Shown here: in pieces, positions 45,345 to 54,871 of the stretch | How the letters are laid out: each line of letters opens with the position of its first letter | Numbering within the stretch: position 1 is the first letter of the stretch | Origin: Pseudofrankia saprophytica | GTDB lineage: Bacteria; Actinomycetota; Actinomycetes; Frankiales; Frankiaceae | Assembly (NCBI RefSeq): GCF_000235425.2 | Contig: NZ_KI912266.1 | Location: forward strand, 5,714,166 to 5,778,165 | DNA length: 64,000 nt | Reading direction: 5' to 3' | Notes under the pieces: model-generated | What the model saw: the letters and a program-made list of their open reading frames with translations, nothing else | What the model was told of the DNA's origin: nothing | The model's database searches: none | Position numbers and translations under genes: made by a program

Positions 45345-45760
45345 GACGTGGTCGACTTACTCGCGGACCGGTGGGCCCCCGGCCGGGGGCGAATCGCTGC
45401 CCACCGCGCTGATCCGTTCTCCATACGGCCGGAGTGGAGCATTCGGCCTGTTCATGGCCAGGCCGCTGGCCGAACGGGGGTTCCAGGTGCTCATCCAGAG
45501 CACGCGCGGCGGGTTCGGTTCCGGCGGAGTACTCGACCCACTACGGCAGGAGCGGGACGACGGCTTGGCAACACTGGACTGGATGGTCAAACAGCCGTGG
45601 TTCGCCGGCGCGATCGTGCTGGTCGGCCTCAGCTACCTCGGATACGTGCAGTAGGCGGTGGCCGACCGCCTGCCCGCCGAGGTCAAGGCGATGATCCCGC
45701 ACATGACCGAGTCGGCGCTGCCGCCATGGCCGCAGGCTCCGCGACCGGCTGCTCGCTGGC
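45345..45760 (+). pseudogene. CocE/NonD-family hydrolase remnant
   Basis: Frames together give LLADRWAPG, then LPTALIRSPYGRSGAFG, MARPLAERGFQVLIQSTRG, FGSGGVLDPLRQERDDG and LDWMVKQPWFAGAIVLVGLSY, the start of an X-Pro dipeptidyl-peptidase/cocaine-esterase fold with the nucleophile-elbow Ser in GLSYLGYVQ. Immediately after, TAG replaces the expected Trp codon (45652-45654). At least one frameshift lies near 45385, and everything after AMIPHMTESALPP is lost. Confidence 0.82.
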
Positions 45761-45837
45761 GGCTCTCCCCGTCTGCGGGGCCAGCAGCACAGCGACCCGC
45801 GACCTGGCCGGGCATGAGGCCAGGTAGGCGACGCGGG

Positions 45838-46794
45838 TCAGGCAGCGATGAACTCGAAGGGCACCTGCAGGGTCGTTGCGGGGTCGGGGCGTAGGACGCC
45901 GTTGCCGAGGGTGTAGGGCGTGCCGCGTTGAGTGAGGTCCTTGGCCTTCGCCTCAAGGTCGACCACCGACACGCGGATGGTCCAGGCTCCGGGGCCGAGC
46001 TGGTGGTAGCGGTCAGCGACGCGGCCGGGTCCGGTCGGTTGGACGAGCTCAAGGCGGGCGCTGCGGGGAGCGCGGAACGGCATGACGGCCCGGCGGCAGC
46101 CGTCTTCCTCGACCATCGAGCTCGGTGTCCAGCGCAGGTTGCGCTCGAGCGCGCCGAGCGTCGCGTCGAGGTCCGCCACCAGATATTCGCGAGCGACGAT
46201 CCGCACCATGGCCTCGGGCGAGGCCTCGGGTGGGATGTCGGCCGGCGCGTGGAAGGCCTCGTCAGGTAGGCCGAGGTGCCCGCTCTTGGTCGCCTCGATG
46301 AACAGGCCCGTGTCGGCTGCCGGGTCGTAGGTGGCCGAAGCCGGGTGGCCTCCGAGGTAGAACCGGTCGCGGCGGTCAGGCGGGTGGAACCCGACAGCGA
46401 CGCCGAGGCGATCCAGATGCCCGGCCAGGTCATCGATCTGCTCGTCCGTCATCGCGAGCTCGGTGGCGTGCCACTTGACGGCCCGGGCGCCCTGTAGCTG
46501 AGCGACCTCCCGCGCGGGGAAGACAGCGGTCGTCGTGCTCGTCTCGTGCGACCGGCTCTCGGGGGCGCCGGACGCTACTGATGGCACGTGGGCGTCGCCG
46601 GGCGCCACCAGCTCGAGAAACGTCGGCGCGACCGGATACCTGGGGTGGACGCGGCAGAACACCGCGTCGATGCCAGGGCCGCTCCGGTAGGACCGCGGTC
46701 GCGGCTGCGGGATGCCGATAGCGCTACGCAGCGTCTCCACGCCAGCATGGATATCGTCGATCAGAATACTGACGGTCGTCATCAGCTGGTACAT
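45838..46794 (-). CDS. VOC-superfamily (glyoxalase-like) protein
   Basis: A 318-residue protein with paired beta-alpha-beta-beta-beta modules. The first begins MYQLMTTVSILIDDIHAGVE and includes FLELVAPGDAHVP; the second contains REYLVADLDATLGALERNL and WTIRVSVVDLEAKAKDL. Such proteins are metal-dependent dioxygenases, lyases or epimerases, or binding proteins. GGAG precedes the ATG at 46794; an upstream in-frame extension lacks a ribosome site. No operon partner is adjacent. Confidence 0.75.
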   Translation of the reverse strand: MYQLMTTVSILIDDIHAGVETLRSAIGIPQPRPRSYRSGPGIDAVFCRVHPRYPVAPTFLELVAPGDAHVPSVASGAPESRSHETSTTTAVFPAREVAQLQGARAVKWHATELAMTDEQIDDLAGHLDRLGVAVGFHPPDRRDRFYLGGHPASATYDPAADTGLFIEATKSGHLGLPDEAFHAPADIPPEASPEAMVRIVAREYLVADLDATLGALERNLRWTPSSMVEEDGCRRAVMPFRAPRSARLELVQPTGPGRVADRYHQLGPGAWTIRVSVVDLEAKAKDLTQRGTPYTLGNGVLRPDPATTLQVPFEFIAA

Positions 46795-47087
46795 TCCCGC
46801 GACTCCAACCCGGATGCCAAAGCCACTCCTCGTGTGCAAACATAGTCCACCGGACCGGGTCGCGTCGACGGCGGCATAGTCGGTCCTCGCCGAATGACTT
46901 TGCTTGCCGGCCCGCCGCCCCCCACCCCCGCTCCACCTTCGGGTCAAGCCCGGCCGGAAGACTCAGAACGCTGCCCGGAAGCCCGGCCGATGGGCGACCC
47001 AGCGCCGATCATTGCGGTGGCACGTCGACCATCTGGACGAGCTGTGACACGCGGGCAGGCTCCAGGCTGGAGTCAATCCCGCGGCAC

Positions 47088-47540
47088 TTATGGCTCGATC
47101 ACCACTCGCAATGCTCCCGCCTTCCGGTCACCAGCCACCCGGAACGCCTCGACGGTGTCCTTGAGGGGGAACCGATGCGTGATGAGTGTCCGGGCGATGT
47201 CCGAATTCTCAGCCAGCATGGCCGCCGCGTCCTCCATATCGCGTCCGTTCTCATGACGGCAGTACCCGATCGAGGGAATGATCTTGGCCTCGCAGTGGAA
47301 CACATTCATCCAGTCGAGCTCGACCTTGTTCAGGTAGACACCCACCGAGACGATCGTGCCGTGCGGGGCGACGAGCTCGGTCGCGCGGGCGAGCCCGCTC
47401 GGCGACCCGGCCGCCTCGACGACCACGTCGTACAGGCCCCGGGCCTTGAGCCGGGCGCCGAGGCGCTCACCGGCTTCGGCCTGGTGGGGATGGCGCGCCT
47501 CGACAGCGACGTCCGAGGCGCCCTGCCGGTTGGCACCACG
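47088..47540 (-). pseudogene. Zinc-type alcohol dehydrogenase remnant
   Basis: The minus strand encodes ASDVAVEARHPHQAEAGERL, YDVVVEAAGSPSGLARATEL, APHGTIVSVGVYLNKVEL and the C-terminal DTVEAFRVAGDRKAGALRVV, the second half of the Rossmann domain and end of a medium-chain dehydrogenase. The N-terminal catalytic zinc domain and the GxGxxG motif are missing. It ends at a junction about 25 bp from the acyl-CoA dehydrogenase stop. Confidence 0.78.
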
Positions 47541-47578
47541 TCTGCCGTTGGAGCACGCCGGCCACGGTGATCGATATG

Positions 47579-48805
47579 TCAGGTGCCAAGCCTCGTGGCC
47601 TTGCTACGACGATCGGTCGAGATGATTTGTGTGCTTCCAGGGTAGATGGGACGAGGCAGACCAAGTTCGTGCTGCGCGAGGATGTTGCGGAAGATCTCGA
47701 CGGTACCGCCGTACGTGCTCGTTCCTTGGGCGAAGCGGTGGGCGAAGTCGATCGCCCCCGCGCCGGGGGCCTCTGGTGAGTCGTGCCGCAGGACGCCCAG
47801 CGGGCCGATCATGTCCAGCAGATCGGAGGCCGCGGCAATCAGCACCTCGGATCCCTTGATTCGGCCTTGTGCCCCTGGCGTGCAGATGCCGGCCTCCAGC
47901 TCGGCCGCGATCCGGCCGAGCCGAGCCAGGACCGTCGGGTCGTCGGCTGGGCGGCGACCGTCGAGTCCCGTCGTCGCGGCCCAGTCGACCGCGGCGGCGA
48001 GTGCCGGCTCGAGCGCGCGAAGGAAGTTGCGGCCCACCGAGAAGTCGTCCAAGCTTGCGCGCGCGTCCATCCCGTGCTCTTCGTCCAGCGGCCCGCGAAG
48101 TACCGTCCAGCCGTCGTTGACCCCGCCGAGGCGGTAGCGGTCCGGGACTCGAACGTCGCCAAAGTAGACGATGTTGGTCCGCTCGCCACCGAAGGTGTGG
48201 ACCGCCTGGATCTCGATACCAGGCAGATCGAGCGGGACGAGGAACATCGTCAGGCCCCTGTGCTTCGGCAGGTCCGGGTCGGTGCGGGTGATCGCGAAGG
48301 TGTACTGGCAGTTCTGGGCGCCAGTCGTGAACATCTTCGAGCCGTTGAGGACCCAGTTGTCGCCGTCGCGCACCGCCCGGAGCCGGGCGGCCGCGATGTC
48401 CGAGCCGCCGTCGGGCTCGGTGTAGCCGAGGCAGAACCGCACCGCGCCAGCCGCGATCTTGGGCTTCAGCTCCGCCCTGACGTCGGGCTGGCCGAACCGC
48501 TCCACGGAGCCCCACACCATCCGGGTCGTCGACGCCGTGATGTACGGGACGCCGTGATCCCACTTCTCCAATTCGAGGATCCGGTAGCTGACCGGGTCCA
48601 GGCCCGCGCCGCCCTCGTTGACAGGCCACTCCGGCATGAGCCAGCCGCGGGAGCCGAGGGCCAGGTGGACATCGAGGTTGAAGCCGTTGCCGGTCTCGCG
48701 TTCCTCAGTGAGCGTCTCGTCGGTGACGATCTCGCTGAGGTAGTCGCATACCTCAGCGGCAAAGGCGCGTTGTTCGGCGGTGAGCTCGACGAGTCCGAAA
48801 TCCAT
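47579..48805 (-). CDS. Acyl-CoA dehydrogenase, flavin-segment subunit
   Basis: A 408-residue acyl-CoA dehydrogenase: LGYTEPDGGSDIAAARLRA, WVLNGSKMFTTGAQNCQY and the C-terminal TSTYGGTVEIFRNILAQ. AAGGAG lies before the ATG at 48805. It follows the partner-type dehydrogenase by 17 bp on the same strand, making the fourth unlike pair in this window. It should catalyse alpha,beta-dehydrogenation of an acyl-CoA. Confidence 0.92.
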   Translation of the reverse strand: MDFGLVELTAEQRAFAAEVCDYLSEIVTDETLTEERETGNGFNLDVHLALGSRGWLMPEWPVNEGGAGLDPVSYRILELEKWDHGVPYITASTTRMVWGSVERFGQPDVRAELKPKIAAGAVRFCLGYTEPDGGSDIAAARLRAVRDGDNWVLNGSKMFTTGAQNCQYTFAITRTDPDLPKHRGLTMFLVPLDLPGIEIQAVHTFGGERTNIVYFGDVRVPDRYRLGGVNDGWTVLRGPLDEEHGMDARASLDDFSVGRNFLRALEPALAAAVDWAATTGLDGRRPADDPTVLARLGRIAAELEAGICTPGAQGRIKGSEVLIAAASDLLDMIGPLGVLRHDSPEAPGAGAIDFAHRFAQGTSTYGGTVEIFRNILAQHELGLPRPIYPGSTQIISTDRRSKATRLGT

Positions 48806-48822
48806 CGTGTTCTCCTTTTCGC

Positions 48823-49872
48823 TCAGGCGCGCGTCGCGGCGGCGACGAGGCCGGCACCGATACGCGCCAGGTCCGTGACCGGGTCGCCGGCCACGGCACT
48901 CCATCCCTTCGCCCGCAGGAAGTACAAGCCCACGTCCGCTTCGTCGGTGAAACCGAGCCCGCCCTGGACGTGGACGCTGGTCGTCGTCGCCCGGACGGCC
49001 GCCCGCCGAGCGACGTCGAAGGCCATGAGCGCCAGCTCGGGACGCCGGTCGGGCTCGTGCTGCATCATCCAGCCCGCCTTGTGCACGAGGATGCGAGCTC
49101 CAGTGATGTCGATCGCGGCGTCGACGAGCGGGTAGGCGACCCCCTGCAGCGAACCGATCGGAACGCCGAGCGTCGTACGGGACTTGGCGAACTCGATCCC
49201 AAGTGCCAGCGCCTCGTCAGCCAGGCCGACGAGCGCGGCGGCGGTCAGCAGCTTCCATTCCCGCACCGCCTGCTCGTACATCACGATCGCCTCCGGACCC
49301 GAGGCCAGGGTGATCAGCTCCTCGGCGTCGCTCGCGTCCCACCATGCGAGCGGCGTGCACCCCTGGTTCGAGACGTGCTTGTCCGGGATGGCGGTGCGTG
49401 CGGCGACAAGCTCGTCGCCGACAAGCGCGAGCACGTCGGTCGCGACGGCGGCGTCGGCGACCAGCTGAGGCACACCCTTTGTCGCCGTCATGAGCGCGAC
49501 GGTGAAGACGCGCTCGCCGAGGCGGGCCGCGCCGAGCAGATCGTTGGGGGCATTGGACCGGCCCAGCAGCCGGGTGGCGGTGACATGCCCGGCGAGCGGG
49601 ATCGGCGCGAGACGCCGTCCCTTCTCTTCACTGATCAGAGCCAAGTCGACCAGAGTGGCGTCGTCACCGCCCTGTGAGGCGGGCAGTCCCATTGCCGCGA
49701 CACCCATGTCGAGTAGCCGCTTCCAAAGTCTGGCGTCGAATCCGATCGGCTCGGCGGCCCGCACGACCGCCGTGGTCGACTCCTTGGCGAAGAAGGCAGC
49801 GAAGGCCTCGCGGACGGACCTCTGGTTCTCGTCCAGTGCCGTTTCGCTGTGTCGAAGCTCGTACGTACCCAT
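48823..49872 (-). CDS. Acyl-CoA dehydrogenase, partner-type subunit
   Basis: A 349-residue paralogue without the TEPxGGSD loop. The C-terminus reads TSVHVQGGLGFTDEADVGLYF, where the usual Glu-His of HGGIGFTxEH becomes Glu-Ala. The N-terminal helix ENQRSVREAFAAFFAKES is intact. A GGGAGC site precedes the ATG at 49872. It is the upstream gene of the leftward pair and is preceded by the truncated TetR copy. Confidence 0.88.
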   Translation of the reverse strand: MGTYELRHSETALDENQRSVREAFAAFFAKESTTAVVRAAEPIGFDARLWKRLLDMGVAAMGLPASQGGDDATLVDLALISEEKGRRLAPIPLAGHVTATRLLGRSNAPNDLLGAARLGERVFTVALMTATKGVPQLVADAAVATDVLALVGDELVAARTAIPDKHVSNQGCTPLAWWDASDAEELITLASGPEAIVMYEQAVREWKLLTAAALVGLADEALALGIEFAKSRTTLGVPIGSLQGVAYPLVDAAIDITGARILVHKAGWMMQHEPDRRPELALMAFDVARRAAVRATTTSVHVQGGLGFTDEADVGLYFLRAKGWSAVAGDPVTDLARIGAGLVAAATRA

Positions 49873-49883
49873 CGGATCGCTCC

Positions 49884-50303
49884 CTACATCGTCACGGCGT
49901 GCGTTCGATGAACGCGCAGTCCTCCATACCGCCGGTCGTGTTCTCGCTCGGCGTCGATTTGCAAGCAGTCAAGGCCGGCGTGCTCGGCGAGATTGACGAA
50001 GAAGGCGAGCAGTGACCGGGTTCCGTCTTCGGACTGGTCCGTCGAGCCTGGGCCTAGGACGGGCAGGGACTCGATCAGGTCGTCGATCATCGCGGTGCAG
50101 GCGGCTTCGGCCAGCTCGTGTACGTCCCGGTAGTGGTCGTAGAAGGTCGAGCGACTGACCCCGGCCCGTTCGGCGACGTCGGCGACGCTGATCTGGGACA
50201 GGTCCTGCTCCTCGACGAGTCGGATCAGCGTCTGCTGTAGGGCCGCGTGGGTGCGGCGTACGCGCCGGTCGCCCACCGAGGTGCCGTTTCTGGTCCCAGC
50301 CAC
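49884..50303 (-). pseudogene. Truncated TetR regulator (5' half of a duplicated gene)
   Basis: The first 110 or so residues equal those of the TetR at 54197-54865, including the helix-turn-helix ISVADVAERAGVSRSTFYDHY and the helix LAFFVNLAEHAGL. After position 49973 the sequence departs, and the frame ends with about 28 unrelated residues (CLQIDAEREHDRRYGG). The ligand-binding domain is therefore gone. It could still make a DNA-binding fragment of 139 residues, start GTG at 50303. Confidence 0.85.
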
Positions 50304-50320
50304 GCTCTAGCGTACTATCT

Positions 50321-50358
50321 TAACCTGCACTTGCAGGGTAACCTGCAGATGTAGGGTA
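50321..50358. promoter_or_regulatory. Two overlapping palindromic operator-like sites (copy A)
   Basis: TAACCTGCACTTGCAGGGTA at 50321-50340 and TAACCTGCAGATGTAGGGTA at 50339-50358 are tandem 20-bp palindromes sharing two bases, with an 18-bp period. They lie in the divergent gap between the TetR copy and the ferredoxin, the expected place for a TetR operator and autoregulation. Confidence 0.65.
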
Positions 50359-50406
50359 ACGTTTGTGGACGCACCGTCACACCTGGCCAGCAGAAGGGAA
50401 CTTGGT

Positions 50407-50604
50407 GTGAAAGTCACCGTGGACGAGGACAAGTGCTGCAGCGCCGGCCAGTGCGTGCTGATCGCGCCCGACGTCTTCGACCAGCGCGACGAGGACGGCG
50501 TGGTGATACTGCTCGACGACGCGCCGCCCCCGAAGCTGCACGACGCGGTCCGCGAGTCGGCCGGGGTCTGCCCGGCCGCTGCCATCCTGCTGGCCGAGTC
50601 GTGA
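50407..50604 (+). CDS. P450-type [3Fe-4S] ferredoxin (copy A)
   Basis: A 65-residue ferredoxin starting at the GTG at 50407. Cys10, Cys16 and the Cys of VCPAAAI (residue 55) form the three-ligand set of actinobacterial P450 ferredoxins; the fourth position of the CxxHxxC-type loop is Ala13, so a [3Fe-4S] cluster is expected. It is about 90% identical to the ferredoxin at 54960. Its coupled reductase is truncated, so it would need another reductase to be useful. Confidence 0.88.
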   Translation: MKVTVDEDKCCSAGQCVLIAPDVFDQRDEDGVVILLDDAPPPKLHDAVRESAGVCPAAAILLAES

Positions 50605-50750
50605 GTCGAGCCGTGGACCGGATCGTGATCGTGGGCGCGTCGGCGGGCGGGCTGTCCTGCGCGGAGGCACTGCGCAGGAGGGGGTATGCGGGTGCACTCA
50701 CGCTCGTCGGCGACGAACCACAACCTCCCTATGACCGCCCACCGACGTGA
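50601..50750 (+). pseudogene. Truncated ferredoxin reductase (copy A)
   Basis: Forty-nine codons matching the start of the reductase at 55154: IVIVGASAGGLSCAEALRRR (FAD-binding GxxxxG) and LVGDEPQPPYDRPP. Homology stops abruptly at 50744 and a TGA follows two codons later. This is the right boundary of the duplicated segment. Confidence 0.87.
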
Positions 50751-50898
50751 TGGTCGTCAGCCGCAAGCTCGATAGCTGCAAGGTTGTGGCCGAGGAAGTG
50801 GCGCTGAAGACAGGACAGCGCACTCTGTGGATTCAGGTGAACGTCGGCGACTGGAATGACTGTGAGTGCCCGTACAGCACGGTGAGCGGAGGCTCGGC

Positions 50899-52182
50899 AT
50901 GAATGCGGAAGATCTTGTCTTGATTAGCGTGGACGACCATCTGGTCGAGCCGCCCGACATGTTCAAGGGTCGGCTGCCCGCGAGGTTCTCCGATGTCGCG
51001 CCCAAGGTGGTTCGCCGGCCCGACGGTTCGGACGTGTGGACGTTCAACGGCACGGTCATCCCGAACGTGGGGCTGAACGCGGTGGCGGGCCGGCCGAAGG
51101 AGGAGTACGGCGTCGAGCCGACCGCCTTCGACGAGATGCGCCCTGGCTGTTACGACATCCACGAGCGGGTCAAGGACATGAGCGCGGCCGGGGTGCTGGG
51201 CTCGATGTGCTTCCCGTCGTTCCCGGGCTTCGCCGCCCGGCTGTTCGCGGCCGCGGACGACAAGGACCTGGCGCTCGCCGTCGTGCAGGCCTACAACGAC
51301 TGGCACATCGACGAGTGGTGCGGTGCGTATCCGGGCCGGTTCATCCCGATGGCGCTGCCGGTGCTGTGGGACCCGGAGCTCGCCGCGGCCGAGGTCCGCC
51401 GGGTCGCGGCCAAGGGCTGCCACTCGATCACCTTCACCGAGAACCCGGCCACGTTGGGCTACCCGAGCTTCCACGACAGGCACTGGGACCCGCTGTGGAA
51501 CGCGCTGGTCGACACCAACACGGTGCTCTCGATCCACCTCGGCTCGTCCGGCAAGCTCACCATGACGGCGCCGGACGCCCCGATGGACGTCCTCATCACC
51601 CTGCAGCCGATGAACATCTGCAGCGCCGCGGCTGACCTGCTCTGGTCGCGGGTGCTCAAGGACTTCCCCGACATCAAGATCGCGCTGTCCGAGGGCGGTA
51701 CCGGGTGGATCCCGTACTTCCTCGAGCGCATCGACCGGACCTACGACATGCACCACCTGTGGACCGGCCAGAACTTCGGCGACAAGCTGCCGAGCGAGGT
51801 CTTCCGGGAGCACTTCCTGACCTGCTTCATCGAGGACCCGGTCGGCGTCGAGCTGCGCCACAAGATCGGCATTGACAACATCGCGTGGGAGTGCGACTAC
51901 CCGCACTCCGACTCCAGCTGGCCGTGGCCAGGCGAGGAGCTGCTCAAGTCCGCGGTCGGCGTCCCGGACGACGAGATCAACAAGATGTCCTACGAGAACG
52001 CGATGCGGTGGTACTCATTCGACCCGTTCGCCCACCGGTCCAAGGAGCAGTCCACCGTCGGGGCGCTGCGCGCCGAGGTCGCCGGCCACGACGTGGAGAT
52101 CCGCCCGTTCGACAAGGGCCGCTTCGAGATCAAACACGAGGGCATCTCCCTCGGCGAGATGGTGGGTAATACCACCGCCTAG
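50899..52182 (+). CDS. Amidohydrolase_2 (ACMSD-like) family protein
   Basis: A 427-residue TIM-barrel protein: first-strand metal motif ISVDDHLVEPPDMF, YNDWHIDEWCGAYPGRFIP, HLGSSGKLTMTAPDAP, and IAWECDYPHSDSSWP with the metal Asp near the end. GGAGG lies six bases upstream of the ATG at 50899. It resembles hydrolases/decarboxylases of aromatic and polycyclic acid pathways. It lies inside the two arms of the 772-bp duplication, with the aldehyde dehydrogenase. Confidence 0.88.
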   Translation: MNAEDLVLISVDDHLVEPPDMFKGRLPARFSDVAPKVVRRPDGSDVWTFNGTVIPNVGLNAVAGRPKEEYGVEPTAFDEMRPGCYDIHERVKDMSAAGVLGSMCFPSFPGFAARLFAAADDKDLALAVVQAYNDWHIDEWCGAYPGRFIPMALPVLWDPELAAAEVRRVAAKGCHSITFTENPATLGYPSFHDRHWDPLWNALVDTNTVLSIHLGSSGKLTMTAPDAPMDVLITLQPMNICSAAADLLWSRVLKDFPDIKIALSEGGTGWIPYFLERIDRTYDMHHLWTGQNFGDKLPSEVFREHFLTCFIEDPVGVELRHKIGIDNIAWECDYPHSDSSWPWPGEELLKSAVGVPDDEINKMSYENAMRWYSFDPFAHRSKEQSTVGALRAEVAGHDVEIRPFDKGRFEIKHEGISLGEMVGNTTA

Positions 52183-52585
52183 CTAGCCTAGTAGGGCTTT
52201 ATTGACGGGGTGCGGCTGGAAACGGAGCAAGCCACGAACGGCCGGGATGAAAACGCGCGGGAAACCGCGCGGACAAAGGTTCCGGACCATGCGCCTAAAG
52301 CGAGATGTCACCGCGCCAGTCGCTACCCTACAGATCGGCTGGAGCTAAGCGTTCAGCTTGCGGCAGCCGCTTCACCCGCACCACGCGGGAGCGTTACGTC
52401 CGGATGCCTACCACTCCGAATGTGGACGCCACGTAGTCGCCACCCTCGATCATCTACATGCGGTGACCTGACGATTTCCTATTAGACAAGCTCCCGAGAT
52501 GTCGTTAGGCGCACGCTCAGTCAGCTGTGGCCATACCTGCCGCGGGCCGCCGAGCGAAACCGGGGAGGGCGGACGGAGCCGAGCA
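52183..52585. other. Gap with no supported gene
   Basis: About 400 bp with lower GC content than its surroundings, between the amidohydrolase and the aldehyde dehydrogenase. No reading frame has a recognisable product. A promoter for the aldehyde dehydrogenase is likely here but cannot be pinpointed. Confidence 0.45.
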
Positions 52586-54064
52586 GTGACCGAGAAACTG
52601 AAGACTCGCCCGGAATCGCGGATGCTCGTTGACGGCGAGCTGGTCGACGCGTTATCGGGCAAGACGTTCGGCAACGTGAACCCGGCGACCGAGGAGGTCC
52701 TCGGCCAGGTGGCCGACGGTTCGGTCGAGGAGATGCGCCGCGCGATCTCGGCGGCCCGGCGGGCGTTCGACGAGACGGACTGGTCGACGAACAAGGAGCT
52801 GCGCAAGCGCTGTCTCGGCCAGTTGCAGGAGGCGCTGGAGTCGGAGCGGGAGGAGCTGCGCGAGGAGCTGATCCTGGAGGTCGGCTGCCCGCGGATGATT
52901 ACGTCGGGCCCGCAGCTGGACCTGCCGCTGGCGGATGCGCTGCGCTATCCGACGAAGCTGATCGACGAGGTCGCCTGGGTGACCGACCTGCCCGAGCTGG
53001 TCGGCATGAGCGGGGCGCCGAACAAGCGCCAGATCCGCAAGGAGGCCGTCGGCGTCGCTGGCGCGATCGTCCCGTGGAACTTCCCGTTCGAGGTCACGCT
53101 GCACAAGCTCGGTCAGATCCTGGCGACCGGGAACACCGTGGTGCTCAAGCCCGCACCGGACACTCCGTTCAACGCCACCCGGATCGGGCGGCTGGTCGCC
53201 GAGAAGACCGACTTCCCGGCCGGCGTGGTGAACGTCGTGACGTCCTCCGACCACCTGGTGGGGGAGGAGCTCGTACTCTCGCCGGAGGTCGACCTGATCT
53301 CGTTCACCGGCTCGACGGTGGTCGGCCAGCGGATCATGGAGAAGGGTGCGGCCACCCTGAAGCGGGTGTTCCTCGAGCTCGGCGGCAAGTCGGCGGCGAT
53401 CGTGCTGGAGGACGCGGACCTGCCGACGGCCACCATGATGGGGATGGCTGTCTGCTTCCACGCCGGGCAGGGCTGCGCCATCCCGACGCGGATGCTGCTG
53501 CCGCGCTCACGCTACGACGAGGGCGTGGAACTGCTGAAGAACCTTTTCGCGGGCATTCCCTACGGCGATCCGCAGCGTCCGGACGTCCTCATGGGACCGC
53601 TGATCTCCGCGAAGCAGCGGGCCCGGGTCGAGGGCTACATCGACAAGGGCGTCAAGGAAGGCGCGACGCTCGCCGTCGGCGGCGGCCGGCCGGCGCACCT
53701 GCCGAAGGGCTGGTACGTCGAGCCGACCCTGTTCACCGACGTCGACAACTCGATGACGATCGCCCAGGAGGAGATCTTCGGGCCGGTTCTGGTAGTCATC
53801 CCGTTCGACGACGAGGACGACGCGGTCCGGATCGCCAACGACAGCCGCTACGGCCTGTCCGGCAGCGTCTTCTCCGGGTCGGTGGAGCACTCGATCGCGG
53901 TGGCCAACCGCATCCGCACCGGCAGCCTGTCCATCAACGGCGGCGAGCCGTACGGCGCCGACCTGCCGTTCGGTGGCCACAAGCACAGCGGCGTGGGCCG
54001 CCAGAACGGCCTCGCCGGTTTCGACCAGTACCTGGAGACCAAGTCGCTGGCCTGGCCAGGCTGA
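52586..54064 (+). CDS. Aldehyde dehydrogenase (NAD(P)-dependent)
   Basis: A 492-residue ALDH of normal length. Asn165 in IVPWNFPF, Lys188 in VVLKPAPDTP, Glu264 in LELGGKSA and nucleophile Cys297 in AGQGCAIPTR are all present, with the GSTVVG turn at 242. It should oxidise an aldehyde to the acid. The GTG at 52586 is chosen; an upstream frame extension has no ribosome site. Its aldehyde could come from the P450 or alcohol dehydrogenases nearby. Confidence 0.92.
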   Translation: MTEKLKTRPESRMLVDGELVDALSGKTFGNVNPATEEVLGQVADGSVEEMRRAISAARRAFDETDWSTNKELRKRCLGQLQEALESEREELREELILEVGCPRMITSGPQLDLPLADALRYPTKLIDEVAWVTDLPELVGMSGAPNKRQIRKEAVGVAGAIVPWNFPFEVTLHKLGQILATGNTVVLKPAPDTPFNATRIGRLVAEKTDFPAGVVNVVTSSDHLVGEELVLSPEVDLISFTGSTVVGQRIMEKGAATLKRVFLELGGKSAAIVLEDADLPTATMMGMAVCFHAGQGCAIPTRMLLPRSRYDEGVELLKNLFAGIPYGDPQRPDVLMGPLISAKQRARVEGYIDKGVKEGATLAVGGGRPAHLPKGWYVEPTLFTDVDNSMTIAQEEIFGPVLVVIPFDDEDDAVRIANDSRYGLSGSVFSGSVEHSIAVANRIRTGSLSINGGEPYGADLPFGGHKHSGVGRQNGLAGFDQYLETKSLAWPG

Positions 54065-54196
54065 CACCCGTGCCTGTGCCGCGCCGGCGGTCGCGCGTGC
54101 AGCTGCCCGCGCGGCGCAGGCACGCCCACAACAGCTACAACGTCAGCCGAACAGCCTCAGCGATCCGCACACGCGCCGCCGGCCCGGCCAACCGAG

Positions 54197-54865
54197 TTAC
54201 GAAGATTTTCGGTCTAGGTCAGCTGTAGGTGTGTCGGTATGGACGTGGTCGTAGGCGGTGAGGAGCGGCCAGGTCTGGGCGGCCATCTCAGCCGGTGTCT
54301 GCGGGCATCCGCGTTGGAGCCAGTCGGTGGCCACGCCGATGAGCGCGCCCGCGCTGAAGGCGGCCGGCACGCTGGGCGGGATGTCGATCGATGAGGTGGT
54401 GTGTTCCGGTGGGGCGTCGCCGGTCGCGGCCCGGTGCACCGCCAGGTGCACGGCCGCGGCGATGCGGCGACGGATGTGGTCGATCACGCGTGCGCTTCCC
54501 TGCGGTCCTAGCAAGCTGCGGTAGAGGCCGGCGTGCTCGGCGAGATTGACGAAGAAGGCGAGCAGTGACCGGGTTCCGTCTTCGGACTGGTCCGTCGAGC
54601 CTGGGCCTAGGACGGGCAGGGACTCGATCAGGTCGTCGATCATCGCGGTGCAGGCGGCTTCGGCCAGCTCGTGTACGTCCCGGTAGTGGTCGTAGAAGGT
54701 CGAGCGACTGACCCCGGCCCGTTCGGCGACGTCGGCGACGCTGATCTGGGACAGGTCCTGCTCCTCGACGAGTCGGATCAGCGTCTGCTGTAGGGCCGCG
54801 TGGGTGCGGCGTACGCGCCGGTCGCCCACCGAGGTGCTGTTTCTGGTCGCAGCCACGCTCTGCAT
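54197..54865 (-). CDS. TetR-family transcriptional regulator (full-length copy B)
   Basis: A 222-residue TetR with helix-turn-helix ISVADVAERAGVSRSTFYDHY and a complete C-terminal domain (IDHIRRRIAAAVHLAVHRAA, AGALIGVATDWLQRGCPQTP), typical of the TetR_C_7/33-like group. The start is ATG at 54865 or GTG at 54856. Divergent from the ferredoxin-reductase-P450 genes and separated by CCTGCA-type palindromes, it probably represses them and itself. Confidence 0.9.
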   Translation of the reverse strand: MQSVAATRNSTSVGDRRVRRTHAALQQTLIRLVEEQDLSQISVADVAERAGVSRSTFYDHYRDVHELAEAACTAMIDDLIESLPVLGPGSTDQSEDGTRSLLAFFVNLAEHAGLYRSLLGPQGSARVIDHIRRRIAAAVHLAVHRAATGDAPPEHTTSSIDIPPSVPAAFSAGALIGVATDWLQRGCPQTPAEMAAQTWPLLTAYDHVHTDTPTADLDRKSS

Positions 54866-54871
54866 ACTATC

